A stretch of 12,758 bases of DNA from JABMPJ01 sp964345005 (GCA_964345005.1 CAYFPQ010000080.1:1-12758); one strand, 5' to 3'. Positions 1 to 6,847 are shown, counted from the stretch's first letter. Notes: generated from the letters alone by a model not told the origin. Made by a program: numbers and translations.

Positions 1-345
1 CAACCGGCTGCGGCGGGTGGTGGAGACACCGGCCCAACACCATTGGAGTATTTCTTTGTGTCATTAGCCGGTTGTATCGCGTCGTTGGGCCGCATTATTG
101 CGATGCAGAAACGGATTGATCTGCGCGGTATGGACATTGAGATTGAAGGCGAACTGGATCCGTCCGGCCTGTTGGGTAAGCCCACCGACAACCGTATCGG
201 GTTTCCTTCTATTCAGGCGCGCGTCAATCTTGATGCCGATCTTTCAAATGAAGAAAAAGAGGCGCTTCTTGCGGAGATCGAGCGGCGTTGTCCTGTTTCC
301 GACAACATCAGTGCTGAGACGCCGGTCAGCGTTCAACTTGCATAA
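1..345 (+). CDS. OsmC/Ohr-family protein, 3' part (5' end outside window)
   Basis: The reading frame is open from base 1 and runs to TAA at 343-345, so the gene starts upstream of the window; a TTG at base 43 is only an internal codon. The visible 114 residues begin with a Gly-rich stretch followed by GPTPLEYFFVSLAGCI, the hallmark of OsmC-like proteins, whose Cys in 'AGC' is the first catalytic thiol. The second conserved Cys lies in 'RRCPVSDNI'. Family members are cytoplasmic, thiol-dependent hydroperoxide reductases or related proteins of unknown substrate. Both redox cysteines are present, so the protein could be active. It is followed after 12 nt by the VOC gene, with which it probably forms an operon. 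The subtype (OsmC, Ohr or YhfA-like) cannot be settled without the N-terminus. Confidence 0.85.
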   Translation, partial: QPAAAGGGDTGPTPLEYFFVSLAGCIASLGRIIAMQKRIDLRGMDIEIEGELDPSGLLGKPTDNRIGFPSIQARVNLDADLSNEEKEALLAEIERRCPVSDNISAETPVSVQLA

Positions 346-357
346 GAGGATGGCCTC

Positions 358-738
358 ATGAACTGGGTGCATATGGGATTGGCGTGCCAATCAGAAACAA
401 ATGCGGATCGTTTCTTTATTAGCGTGTTGGGCCTAACAAAGTCGGAGCCGAAGACGTTACCCGGTCAGGTCTCGAAAGGCCTTTTTGGGTTGGATGCCGA
501 TCTGGTAATGCTCAACTACACTGGTGATGGACTTCAGTTCGAGGTGTTCATCGATCCGAACCGCGAACCTTCGAACGACCCGATTGTTCACGCCTGCCTG
601 ATGATCGAGGACTGCGACGCCTTTCTCGCGCGATGCGAAGATCACGACCTTGAAATCATCCGGGTACCCAAAGGGACGTCCGTCCTCACGTTCATCCGTG
701 ATTGCGACGGGAATCTGTACGAAATCAAGTCCGCGTAG
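358..738 (+). CDS. VOC-family (glyoxalase / bleomycin resistance-like) metalloprotein, 126 aa
   Basis: This is a complete 126-aa single-domain vicinal-oxygen-chelate protein. The typical two beta-alpha-beta-beta-beta modules are visible. The first starts 'WVHMGLAC' (His5) and ends 'LQFEVFID' (Glu62). The second starts 'IVHACLMIED' (His78) and ends 'GNLYEIK' (Glu122). These four residues sit where glyoxalase I-type enzymes bind their metal, so a metal-dependent isomerase, dioxygenase or resistance role is possible; the substrate is unknown. The ATG start at 358 is preceded by AAGAGGAT at a good distance. It follows the OsmC-like gene by 12 nt on the same strand, which suggests a joint role in handling electrophiles or peroxides (inference). 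Confidence 0.85.
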   Translation: MNWVHMGLACQSETNADRFFISVLGLTKSEPKTLPGQVSKGLFGLDADLVMLNYTGDGLQFEVFIDPNREPSNDPIVHACLMIEDCDAFLARCEDHDLEIIRVPKGTSVLTFIRDCDGNLYEIKSA

Positions 739-839
739 CCTATGCTTCCCTTGTAGGCCTGAAGAGTGGTTTGACGGCGCTGTGTTGCTTCACCCTTTTG
801 TCGTGTGCGGACGGAGCCATTCTGGTAGTGTTAACCGGC

Positions 840-1643
840 ATGGACAATCCATATATAGTATTGCACAAAGAGTTCACTGCTGCTGGTGCGGAAGTCTTGC
901 TCAGTTCTGGCCAGGCCTGTGTGGTGTTCGGCATAGCCGCCTTTTCTAAAGATGGGGATTGGATTGTCCGCGAGACAGAAGAGTCGTGTGCGGCAATCCT
1001 CGACGTCCTGGGCAGGCATGGGGCGCAGTATCGCTTGGGCGTCCCCCTGCATCCCGACTGGTTGAGCCTTGGACTGACCAGTCATTTCGAGTTCCAGACC
1101 GATGCAGGATTTCGAATGCGGACGGACTTCTGTACACGACCGCCACGGGTACCGGATATTGACCGGATCTGGAGACGCGCGATACAGATTGAAGATATTG
1201 ACATTGTGGACGTTGAGTCCCTGCTTCAGCTCAAACAGACTCGGCGGCTCCGCGACTACGCGATGGTGGGAGCTCTGGCCGAGGTGGCCGGTTTGCAGGA
1301 GAATGCAGCGGAATTGGCGTTGAACTACCTGCAGGACTACACACTGCTCTCGCAAGCCGTACAGCGTTGGCCGCGCGAGACCGCGTCCTGTGAACGCGAA
1401 GCAGTGCGGCGGCTTCTGGAAGGTGCTGCGCGAAGTGAGGTCGTTGCGGCTTTGGCGATTGAACAGGACGCCAAGATACAGGCGGATGAGCGACGCATTG
1501 ATGAAATACAGGTACAACTCGTCACGTATGCGCGGGACTTCGCCCGGTTGCGTGCCGGTTGGCGAAAGTCCGATCTGGCCCTCGCTGAGCAGCATCGTGC
1601 ACTGATGGTTGCGGCGAAGACGCTCTTGGAGGCCAGGCCATGA
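840..1643 (+). CDS. Nucleotidyltransferase-fold-like hypothetical protein, 267 aa
   Basis: The start chosen is ATG at 840, where conserved-looking sequence begins. The same frame is open further upstream, but only through the end of the VOC gene and non-conserved sequence. No clear Shine-Dalgarno is visible. Residues 1-150 have the layout of stand-alone nucleotidyltransferase-like proteins (AbiEii / DUF6036-type). There is a 'VLLSSGQACVVFG' strand-turn, an acidic 'KDGDW' at 37-41, and 'GLTSHFEF' at 78-85. These are followed by 'CTRPPRV', and by 'DVESLLQLKQTRRLRDYA' at 124-141, which matches the late K..RxRD helix of that fold. The classic GS(x)D signature is not obvious, so catalysis is uncertain. 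Residues about 195-260 are highly charged, heptad-like and probably a coiled coil. Its stop overlaps the next ORF by 4 nt (ATGA). Family assignment is by pattern only. Confidence 0.65.
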   Translation: MDNPYIVLHKEFTAAGAEVLLSSGQACVVFGIAAFSKDGDWIVRETEESCAAILDVLGRHGAQYRLGVPLHPDWLSLGLTSHFEFQTDAGFRMRTDFCTRPPRVPDIDRIWRRAIQIEDIDIVDVESLLQLKQTRRLRDYAMVGALAEVAGLQENAAELALNYLQDYTLLSQAVQRWPRETASCEREAVRRLLEGAARSEVVAALAIEQDAKIQADERRIDEIQVQLVTYARDFARLRAGWRKSDLALAEQHRALMVAAKTLLEARP

Positions 1644-1840
1644 CGGACGCAAGTATCGTGACTATCAGTCGGCGGATGCTGAAGCCCTACCGCATTCCGG
1701 AATCATGTCCCTATCTCAGCGACGATCAGCGGGAACTGAGCAAGCTGGATCTCAAGGGACGATCGGCATGGATGGCGGAATGGCTCTTGCTCGCAGATAC
1801 ACCCCGCCGCTCCCGCCCCGGATCCCGCTCCTGGGGATAG
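1640..1840 (+). CDS. Short unknown ORF coupled to the nucleotidyltransferase-like gene, 66 aa
   Basis: The ORF starts at an ATG that overlaps the previous stop (ATGA), the usual geometry for translational coupling, which is the main reason to believe it. I do not recognise the product. The first about 50 residues look protein-like (aromatic, Leu and acidic residues: 'YLSDDQRELSKLDLKG'). The last about 14 are Arg/Pro/Ser-rich (ending 'PRRSRPGSRSWG') and look like read-through of GC-rich non-coding sequence. The gene may therefore be truncated by the same rearrangement that left the methyltransferase fragment just downstream. No domain, signal peptide or membrane segment is visible. Confidence 0.4.
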   Translation: MTDASIVTISRRMLKPYRIPESCPYLSDDQRELSKLDLKGRSAWMAEWLLLADTPRRSRPGSRSWG

Positions 1841-1854
1841 TGCACGGCATCCAG

Positions 1855-1898
1855 ACACCGGGCTTACCAATAATCTCAATCAAAGAAAAACACCGGGC
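1855..1898. repeat. 9-bp direct repeat near the edge of a gene fragment
   Basis: ACACCGGGC occurs at 1855-1863 and again at 1890-1898. They lie on either side of a short AT-rich spacer, next to the point (about 1903) where homology of the URO-D fragment stops. It could be the scar of a rearrangement or could be chance. Confidence 0.25.
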
Positions 1899-2262
1899 CG
1901 TGGGGGATGTGTTTGGCGACGATGTCTATCTTGTGGTGCAGGGGCTCGCAGCACCCGTAGTAGCACAGGCCGGCACGCTTGAGGAAGCGGCTCTCGTAGT
2001 CCAAGGCAAACTCCTTGTGCATGTCGGGCGAAACCTCAGAGAATATCTGCGCCATGGTGGCGCCCCATAAATCACCAGGGATGACCGGTTCAGCTTCGGG
2101 TTTGGGTTGTGGCAGATCATCCACAAACCCCAAGCCGCCATTACCTATGACACAATTGCCGGTGCCCGTGGATAGGAGACCCTGTTCCACCAGTTGATCA
2201 AGCTCGGACATATAGGCCTTGGTGAATCGTTCCATGGCTGCGTGAACCATTTCGGAGCGCAT
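1876..2262 (-). pseudogene. Internal fragment of a URO-D-superfamily (uroporphyrinogen decarboxylase-like) gene
   Basis: The ORF encodes 128 aa resembling the middle of URO-D-superfamily proteins found in anaerobes, which are often methyltransferases acting on corrinoid or thiol carriers. Recognisable parts are 'ERFTKAYMSELDQL', the Gly-rich 'GNCVIGNGGLGFVDDLP', 'DLWGATMAQIFSEVSP' and the very characteristic 'GLCYYGCCEPLHHKIDIV'. Homology stops after 'KHIP' (about 1903), and an unrelated Phe-rich tail runs to the stop. At the other end it stops near 2255, where the sequence becomes the reverse complement of an AraC-type gene. Such proteins are normally several hundred residues long, so both ends are missing and the piece is a relic. 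The Cys pair in 'YYGCCEP' is intact. The assignment to this superfamily is from memory of the motif. Confidence 0.6.
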
Positions 2263-2536
2263 CAGTATTGCAACACTGGCTGCGCAATCGGATATGGACC
2301 GAAGCTACTTCTCAACCCTTTTTACCCGGTGCTTTGGGCTGCCTCCCTCTCGCTATGTGCTCTGGCAACGAGTTGAAGCTGTACAGCGTTTGTTGATCGA
2401 GACGGACTGGCCGCTTGAAGCGCTCGCATCGGAAACCGGATTCTGCGATGCGTTTCATCTCTCCAAGACGTTCAAACGTCTTACCGGTATCAGTCCTCGA
2501 ACCTATCGCGTGGAACGCGCCAAGCGCCAGCCGTAG
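2249..2536 (+). pseudogene. AraC-family DNA-binding domain, N-terminal half missing
   Basis: From about 2249 the frame reads a complete AraC/XylS double helix-turn-helix. The first helix pair lies in 'ISIATLAAQSDMDRSYFSTL', and the second contains 'PLEALASETGFCDAFHLSKT'. The domain closes with the family signature 'FKRLTGISPRTYR' and stops at TAG 2534-2536. An in-frame TGA at 2243-2245 sits just before the domain. Everything upstream belongs to the opposite-strand URO-D fragment, so the ligand-binding half is gone. An internal ATG at 2294 could start an 80-aa peptide, but that would lack the first helix. I read this as a recombination relic rather than a working regulator. It is clearly different in sequence from the regulator at 11951-12631, so it is not a recent copy. 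Confidence 0.7.
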
Positions 2537-2709
2537 TACCCTGATGCCTGCCAAGCCCGATCCTTGCGCTCGTATTGAGCGGAGAGAATGGGGAAACAGT
2601 CATGGGGGACACGACACTAGACCCCTTTCTGCAAAACTATCCGGTGAGTCGGTCCACAATGGTGTGATATCACCTTTGTGGCGGTGGTCGACCGTTCCGC
2701 TGCTATACC
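2537..2709 (+). other. Gap with a 21-codon ORF stump and a 10-bp palindrome
   Basis: Between the AraC relic and the end of the first ATPase gene there is no full gene. An ATG at 2602 opens a 21-codon frame (begins MGDTTLDPFLQ) that ends at TGA 2665-2667. It could be the truncated 5' end of a lost gene, but I cannot identify it. GTGATATCAC at 2664-2673 is a perfect 10-bp palindrome overlapping that stop; its role, if any, is unknown. Confidence 0.2.
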
Positions 2710-4065
2710 TTATTGCGTCGGCACTCTTTTGGCGATGTCGATTGTGCCGGTGGTGATCGATTGAAACTGACGCTCAACCAGATAGACGGGAACATTGATG
2801 ATCTGCCCGCCACCGGAAAGATCCAATATGCGCTGTGGCGCCAGGCTGACGATCATGCCGACATTCTGATCGTACAGCCGCATATACTCGCACAGTCCGC
2901 GTGCGTGTTTGAGATTGACCGCTAAAGCCGACTTGCATTCTATTGGAACGGTTCCCTTTTGTCCCTGCTGAACGAAGTCTATCTCTACTCCGGAAGAACT
3001 CTTCTTCCATCCGTGTATCGGGCTTCCCGTACGACTCAGTTCAATGCCCACCTGGTTTTCTATGATACCGCCCAGCGGGGTGCGGGCACCTGTCGACAAG
3101 GATCCGGCTACCTTGATTGACGGTACGGCTGCTTCTCGAAAATGGCGGAGTATCCCTGTATCGAAGATGTATCGCTTGGGCAGATACTTGTGGCTGCCTT
3201 CCGGTCCGGGCCCCCTCTGTTCCGCTAGGATCAGGAGATGCCAGTTCTCGAGTCGGCTGAACACTTGATTGATCTTTTCGTTCAAGGATGAACCGGGACG
3301 GGGAACAACCGACGCATTCTTCGATGGGGTCCCGACGAAATTGGCAACGCTACGAAAGCACGACTTGACGATAGGCAGCAATTCCTCGCCGAATAGCCTG
3401 ATAAAGTCCCGCTCGTAGTCGGCGACGATTTGTGTCCGCACAGCCTGGAACTGATCCGCATCGGCCAGAACGACGGACGGAAGCCCACCGATTTCGAGAA
3501 ACCGATCGAACAAGTCCAGCAACAGGTTGTGTTGATGCGGATCAAACTGTATGTCCGGGTTGAGTACATCATTGGCCAGTGCCGCGTTGCCGAGGGATGT
3601 CAGGTACTCCGAAAAAGAGAACGGACCCAGGACCAATGTCGTCACTCGGCCCACCGGGTAGCGGACGTCCTTGCGGAACAGGCGACGTAATGTCGAGCCC
3701 GAGAGGATCACCGTGGACTTCGGCCAGTCTTCTTTCATGAAACGGACGAACCGCCCCAGTGTCAGGCTTTCCTGGGCTTCATCAATGAACAGGATGCTGT
3801 CGGCATCGGGATAGAAATCAAGCCGGTCCCGCATGAGTCGCGTAAACGTGTCGAAGCTTGTGCATTCGTCAATCAGCGACCTCAAGAGGGTGTCCTTCTC
3901 CAGATTTACGCAATGACTGCGCTTGCCTGATTGTGCGATTGCATTCTCAGTCAACGCCGTCTTTCCTACCTGTCGTGCCCCTTCTACCAGGAGAACGTTC
4001 TTATGCTCGCAGGCACGGGTGATGAACGTCAGGATATCTCGGTCCTTTCGGCGCGGAAAATACAT
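2710..4065 (-). CDS. AAA_14 / DUF4143 ATP-binding protein, 451 aa
   Basis: This is a complete 451-aa protein of the common AAA_14-DUF4143 ATPase family. Walker A is 'GARQVGKT' (29-36), Walker B 'ILFIDEAQ' (91-98), and the sensor-like strand 'VILSGST' (119-125). 'VLGPFSFSEYL' and 'EIGGLPSVV' are typical family landmarks. The C-terminal DUF4143 part carries a nuclease-like pattern: Glu337 in 'IIENQV', Glu361-x-Asp363, and Glu376-Cys-Lys378 in 'PIECKS', as in PD-(D/E)xK folds. The cellular role of the family is not established; genomes of anaerobes often carry many copies. The ATG start is supported by GGGAGG 5 nt upstream. A paralogue lies about 390 bp upstream on the same strand. Length and motifs show no damage, in contrast to the surrounding gene fragments. 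Confidence 0.9.
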   Translation of the reverse strand: MYFPRRKDRDILTFITRACEHKNVLLVEGARQVGKTALTENAIAQSGKRSHCVNLEKDTLLRSLIDECTSFDTFTRLMRDRLDFYPDADSILFIDEAQESLTLGRFVRFMKEDWPKSTVILSGSTLRRLFRKDVRYPVGRVTTLVLGPFSFSEYLTSLGNAALANDVLNPDIQFDPHQHNLLLDLFDRFLEIGGLPSVVLADADQFQAVRTQIVADYERDFIRLFGEELLPIVKSCFRSVANFVGTPSKNASVVPRPGSSLNEKINQVFSRLENWHLLILAEQRGPGPEGSHKYLPKRYIFDTGILRHFREAAVPSIKVAGSLSTGARTPLGGIIENQVGIELSRTGSPIHGWKKSSSGVEIDFVQQGQKGTVPIECKSALAVNLKHARGLCEYMRLYDQNVGMIVSLAPQRILDLSGGGQIINVPVYLVERQFQSITTGTIDIAKRVPTQ

Positions 4066-4128
4066 TATCGCCTCCCTGTAAAGTGGTTTAATTAAACAAT
4101 TATACTCGACAATTCATTCAGGATACGG
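4066..4128 (-). promoter_or_regulatory. Promoter region with GTTTAATTAAAC palindrome and strong RBS
   Basis: Read on the - strand, a perfect TATAAT (4099-4104) is followed by the 12-bp palindrome GTTTAATTAAAC (4086-4097). After that come the Shine-Dalgarno GGGAGG (4071-4076) and ATG at 4065. The palindrome lies about where transcription should begin, so it could be an operator. A good -35 at 17 bp is not visible (CGTATC at 4122-4127). The stretch is much more AT-rich than its flanks. Confidence 0.4.
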
Positions 4129-4183
4129 CAATAGTGAGCGAATGCAAGCGTATTATACAGCGATTCTCGTTATGGATTTGTAT

Positions 4184-4420
4184 TCCTCTATTTCCCACAT
4201 AACAGAGGCGTTCAAGGGGAGAAAAATCAGACGGCGAGCGGCCCTGTCTTCTTATCCATTCGTCGATGAGCGTGTTCCCATAGGTGTCAGGGAGGCTGTC
4301 CGCCAGAAGTCCGGGCAGTCCCGAGAAGGAACTGTGTAGCCCCGGAAACTGGAACGGTCCGGCGCGGAGCGGCATCTGTAACGGTGCCAGATTAATCCCG
4401 CTTTCGATGAATTCCGGCAT
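4184..4420 (-). pseudogene. hipA-like toxin kinase fragment (part of N-terminal domain)
   Basis: About 79 residues match the N-terminal region of HipA-type Ser/Thr kinases. 'SGINLAPLQMPL' is followed by 'GLPGLLADSLPDTYGN', 'LIDEWIRRQGR' and 'DFSPLERLCYVGNRG', all strongly conserved in that family. The match begins about 4420, so the first strands are lost. It ends abruptly after 'GNRG' (about 4184), where 'MGALEY'-type sequence would follow; from there an unrelated tail runs to a stop at 4118. The whole kinase core is missing, and no HipB-type antitoxin is next to it. The piece sits in the 385-bp gap between the two AAA_14 ATPases. It is only 30 nt from the stop of the upstream ATPase, as if one or both ATPases had arrived by insertion into a hipA locus (inference). 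Confidence 0.75.
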
Positions 4421-4450
4421 GCACGCGTGACGTGACGGTTCGTTTGCAGG

Positions 4451-5620
4451 TCAGATTGTTTCAGCGAGCTCGGAGACCTTGCCCCATGGAACAATGGAGG
4501 TCAAGCCTTCATTCCAATCTGTGTCGCCGCCGTATATGAGGGTAGGGTTAGCCGCATCGTCGCCGGCAAGTAATAGCCATTCGTTGATCCTTTCCAGCCA
4601 GTCGGTGGACAGCGTGGCTCCCGATTTAATTTCAATCGGAATGAGTTTGTCAGCCTGTTCCGCAACGACATCGACTTCCATGCCGGTGTTGTTGCGCCAG
4701 AAAAATAGATTACTCTTCTTTCCCCGGTTGAGGCGGCCCTTTTGAAGTTCGGCAACGGCCCAGTTTTCAAAAAGGTTCCCCCGAAGCGGATGGGTTGCCA
4801 GTTGTTCAGCCGTTTCGACGCCCAGCAGGCGAATAGCCAGTCCAACATCCCAGAAATAGAGCTTGGGCGTTTTGACAAGCCGTTTGCGGTAGTTTCTATG
4901 GTGCGGAGGCAAGCGGAAAGCAACATAGGATGTTTCGAGGATGGAGAGCCACTTGCTGACAGTTCCATGATTCAGGCCACAATCGTTACCGATTCGGCTG
5001 GCATTGAACAGTTGTCCCACATTGCCGGCGCAAAGTGAAAGGAAGCGCTGGAACAAGGCGGTGTCCTGAACGTTAACGATTTGCCGGACATCGCGTTCAA
5101 CATAGGTGGTAATGTAAGAATCAAGCCATAAATGCGGAGCGATCTTCTGGTCAAAAATGGGCGGATAACCACCCTGGTAGAGCATGGAATCGATGTGTTG
5201 TGGGAGAAAACCGCCTTGTGCGAGTTCTGCGGCCGAAAAGGGGAGCAACGACAAGATGCCAATGCGCCCGGCAAGACTTTGCGAAATCTTCTCCATCATG
5301 CCGAACTGCTGTGAACCGGTCAGGATGAAGCGCCCGGCTTCGGAGTACGAGTCTAGAATTTCCTGTAGGTAGGAGAACAGGTCGGGGGCGCGCTGTATTT
5401 CATCCAAGATACAGCCGTCTTGGAACCGGGAAAGAAAAAGGCGTGGATCCCGCAACGCCCGCTCGCGTTCATCGGGGGATTCAAGCGAGACGTAAGGTTT
5501 ATCAGGGAAAGCCATTCTTGCCAAGGTGGTCTTTCCCGACTGGCGCGGACCGGTGATGGCCACCGCTTTAAACTGCCGGGCCGCATGCATCAAGACTGAT
5601 TCGATTCTTCGAGTAATCAT
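4451..5620 (-). CDS. AAA_14 / DUF4143 ATP-binding protein, second paralogue, 389 aa
   Basis: This complete 389-aa protein has Walker A 'GPRQSGKTT' (24-32), Walker B 'CILDEIQRAP' (70-79), and 'FILTGSQQF' (98-106) as the sensor strand. It also has 'PFSAAEL' and 'LYQGGYPPIF', and the family's 'SYITTYVERDVRQI' (168-181). The DUF4143 half has 'LFENWAVAEL' (Glu285), 'MEVDVV' (Glu315, Asp317) and 'PIEIKSG' (Glu330, Lys332), again a PD-(D/E)xK-like arrangement. The size is the usual one for this subgroup. It belongs to a subfamily clearly distinct from the 451-aa neighbour, so the two are not a recent tandem duplication. No Shine-Dalgarno precedes the ATG at 5620, but a good -35 does (see the promoter entry). 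The function of the family is unknown. Confidence 0.9.
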   Translation of the reverse strand: MITRRIESVLMHAARQFKAVAITGPRQSGKTTLARMAFPDKPYVSLESPDERERALRDPRLFLSRFQDGCILDEIQRAPDLFSYLQEILDSYSEAGRFILTGSQQFGMMEKISQSLAGRIGILSLLPFSAAELAQGGFLPQHIDSMLYQGGYPPIFDQKIAPHLWLDSYITTYVERDVRQIVNVQDTALFQRFLSLCAGNVGQLFNASRIGNDCGLNHGTVSKWLSILETSYVAFRLPPHHRNYRKRLVKTPKLYFWDVGLAIRLLGVETAEQLATHPLRGNLFENWAVAELQKGRLNRGKKSNLFFWRNNTGMEVDVVAEQADKLIPIEIKSGATLSTDWLERINEWLLLAGDDAANPTLIYGGDTDWNEGLTSIVPWGKVSELAETI

Positions 5621-5655
5621 GTCAGATGTTTACAATATGAGATTACGAATGTCAA
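5621..5655 (-). promoter_or_regulatory. Putative promoter giving a leaderless or near-leaderless transcript
   Basis: On the - strand a perfect TTGACA (5650-5655) is followed by a 17-bp spacer and TAAACA (5627-5632), a weak -10. The distance from this -10 to the ATG at 5620 is only 6 nt, so transcription would start at or next to the start codon. No ribosome-binding site is present in the 6 nt between, which fits a leaderless mRNA. The -10 matches consensus at only 3 of 6 positions. Confidence 0.35.
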
Positions 5656-6140
5656 AGTGTAAAGCGAGCCCAGTCTTCATCGAGGACGCTGGCCGAGAGA
5701 GTCTTGCGGGTTGCCCATGCCTGTGTGTTGGTGATTCTTTCACTGTCGAATCTATGTGAGCGTCCGGAGCGGCAACCTGGGCCTTCAGGCACTGGCGACG
5801 GGTCGTTTACGCACCCCCGACGACATTCGCGACATGGCGCGCCAATCCTTCAAACTGCGCACCTACAGACCGCGCCAGCGTGCGGCATGGGATCGTCATG
5901 CCAAACCTACCCGCCGATGGTGTAAACGCTCATGCCATATAGAAGGTCCTCTTGACGCACGTTGCGGCGTTGCCGTCATGGCGCATCCGGACCAGTTACA
6001 TTCGGAGTGAAAAAAATTACACAAGAGGCTGGTATAAAGGAAAAAATATTCACAGTCATCCCATAGGGGGCGCCAACGGAGTGTGAACGCCCGTGTTTGT
6101 TAAGGTTTCTGTAGTCTGTTCCATTGGGTCGATTCCGATC
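5656..6140. other. About 485 bp without a convincing gene
   Basis: The stretch lies between the ATPase promoter and the transposase core. The longest plausible frame is 84 codons on the + strand (ATG 5756 to stop 6008-6010). It has no ribosome-binding site and no family I can name; its C-terminal part ('GPLDARCGVAVMAHPDQ') looks protein-like. It may be a fragment of a lost gene. 6010-6060 is A-rich. I see no inverted repeat marking the end of the IS element. Confidence 0.2.
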
Positions 6141-6635
6141 CAGATTGTTGGTCATGAAGACCATCTCGACATCCTGTCCGTTGACCTCGACGAGGGCCAC
6201 GACGCGGCGCAGCTCGCACGGATAGGCCTCCTTCGAGTTTTCGAGCGCCATCTCGATCACCTCGTCGCGCAGAATCCGCTTGTGCGCGGTGGTTTCGAGG
6301 GTGCGCACCACATAGTACTGCATGTTGTCCTTTGCCCGGCCAACCCACCAGATGCCGCGCTCGGTCAGCTCGAAGAGGTGCTTGAACTTGGTATAGGCCT
6401 TGTCAAACACGGCGATTTCACCGGATTTGAGCCCAGCGCACAGATCTCGCGCCTTGGTACTGTCATGATGCTTTGCCGTGTCAACGATAGCGCATTGCGG
6501 AAGGAAGCTTTGCAGGTTAAGGCGCAGATGACACTTGGCAGCGGCTTTACGACGACGGTGCTTGGCCCAGCCCATACAGTTGGCGACCAGCTGGATCGTG
6601 GTCGAATCCATCGCATGGATCGTCTTGCTGAAGCG
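6141..6635 (-). mobile_element. IS4-type DDE transposase core, both ends missing
   Basis: About 165 codons match IS4-family transposases. 'IHAMDSTTIQL' carries the first catalytic Asp in the conserved ALDSTTI motif. It is followed by 'RRKAAAKCHLRLNL' and 'FLPQCAIVDTAKHHDST', and by 'SGEIAVFDKAYTKF', which has the second Asp. Then come 'RGIWWVGRAKDNM' and 'YPCELRRVVALVEVNGQDV', ending in 'MVFMTNN'. The next block, which would hold the YREK motif with the catalytic Glu ('W.IE.FFK'), is absent: homology stops at about 6141. At the other side the N-terminal about 100-150 residues are missing; upstream of 6635 the sequence belongs to something else. The frame stays open on both sides, giving a 254-codon ORF (5976-6740) that is mostly not transposase. 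It cannot be active, and no terminal inverted repeats are visible. Confidence 0.85.
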
Positions 6636-6742
6636 GCGGCATACCGGACAGCGTAGCCCCTGCCGGCTATGCCTATGCCTTGGATCTTGTACGCGAGTCG
6701 GGAATTCACCCCCTGACACTTCCAGAACACGTAGATGCATGA

Positions 6743-6847
6743 GGTGGGGGCTGGATCGCGGCGTCCAGCCACAGCATCGGCAATCACATCCCGCACGAGA
6801 ATTTCATCGCCATGATCAACGCGATCCACAGGTACGGGCGGTATTGA
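6743..6847 (+). pseudogene. C-terminal tail of a URO-D-type (MtaA/CmuA-like) methyltransferase gene
   Basis: On the + strand, one frame reads GGGWIAASSHSIGNHIP followed by HENFIAMINAIHRYGRY and TGA at 6845-6847. This is the C-terminal signature of URO-D-superfamily proteins of the corrinoid methyltransferase type (family pattern GGGY....SHSIGN..P.EN...M..A...YG.Y). Just before GGG there is an in-frame TGA (6740-6742), and I cannot recognise the preceding about 60 codons, so only the tail remains. The transposase core begins about 110 bp upstream on the other strand. The tail converges with the MttB-family gene, whose stop is 43 bp away. It encodes a different protein region from the 1876-2262 fragment, so the two need not come from one gene. 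Confidence 0.55.

Noticed and set aside
702..839. N-terminal extension of the nucleotidyltransferase-like gene with a lipobox-like 'LLSC'
   Set aside because: It overlaps the end of the VOC gene, there is no start with a good ribosome-binding site, and the protein body looks cytoplasmic. The lipobox is probably chance.
831..1652. 273-codon ORF on the - strand
   Set aside because: It is antisense to the 267-aa nucleotidyltransferase-like gene, which has protein-like composition, a coupled downstream ORF and conserved motifs.
2602..2667. Start of a NuoE-like subunit gene (LDPFLQNYPVSR)
   Set aside because: Twenty-one residues with a vague resemblance are too little to support any assignment.
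4184..4420. Stand-alone HipS-like protein (as in three-gene HipBST systems)
   Set aside because: The piece lacks the start of the N-terminal subdomain and no HipT-like kinase or HipB-like gene is adjacent, so a truncated hipA is more likely.
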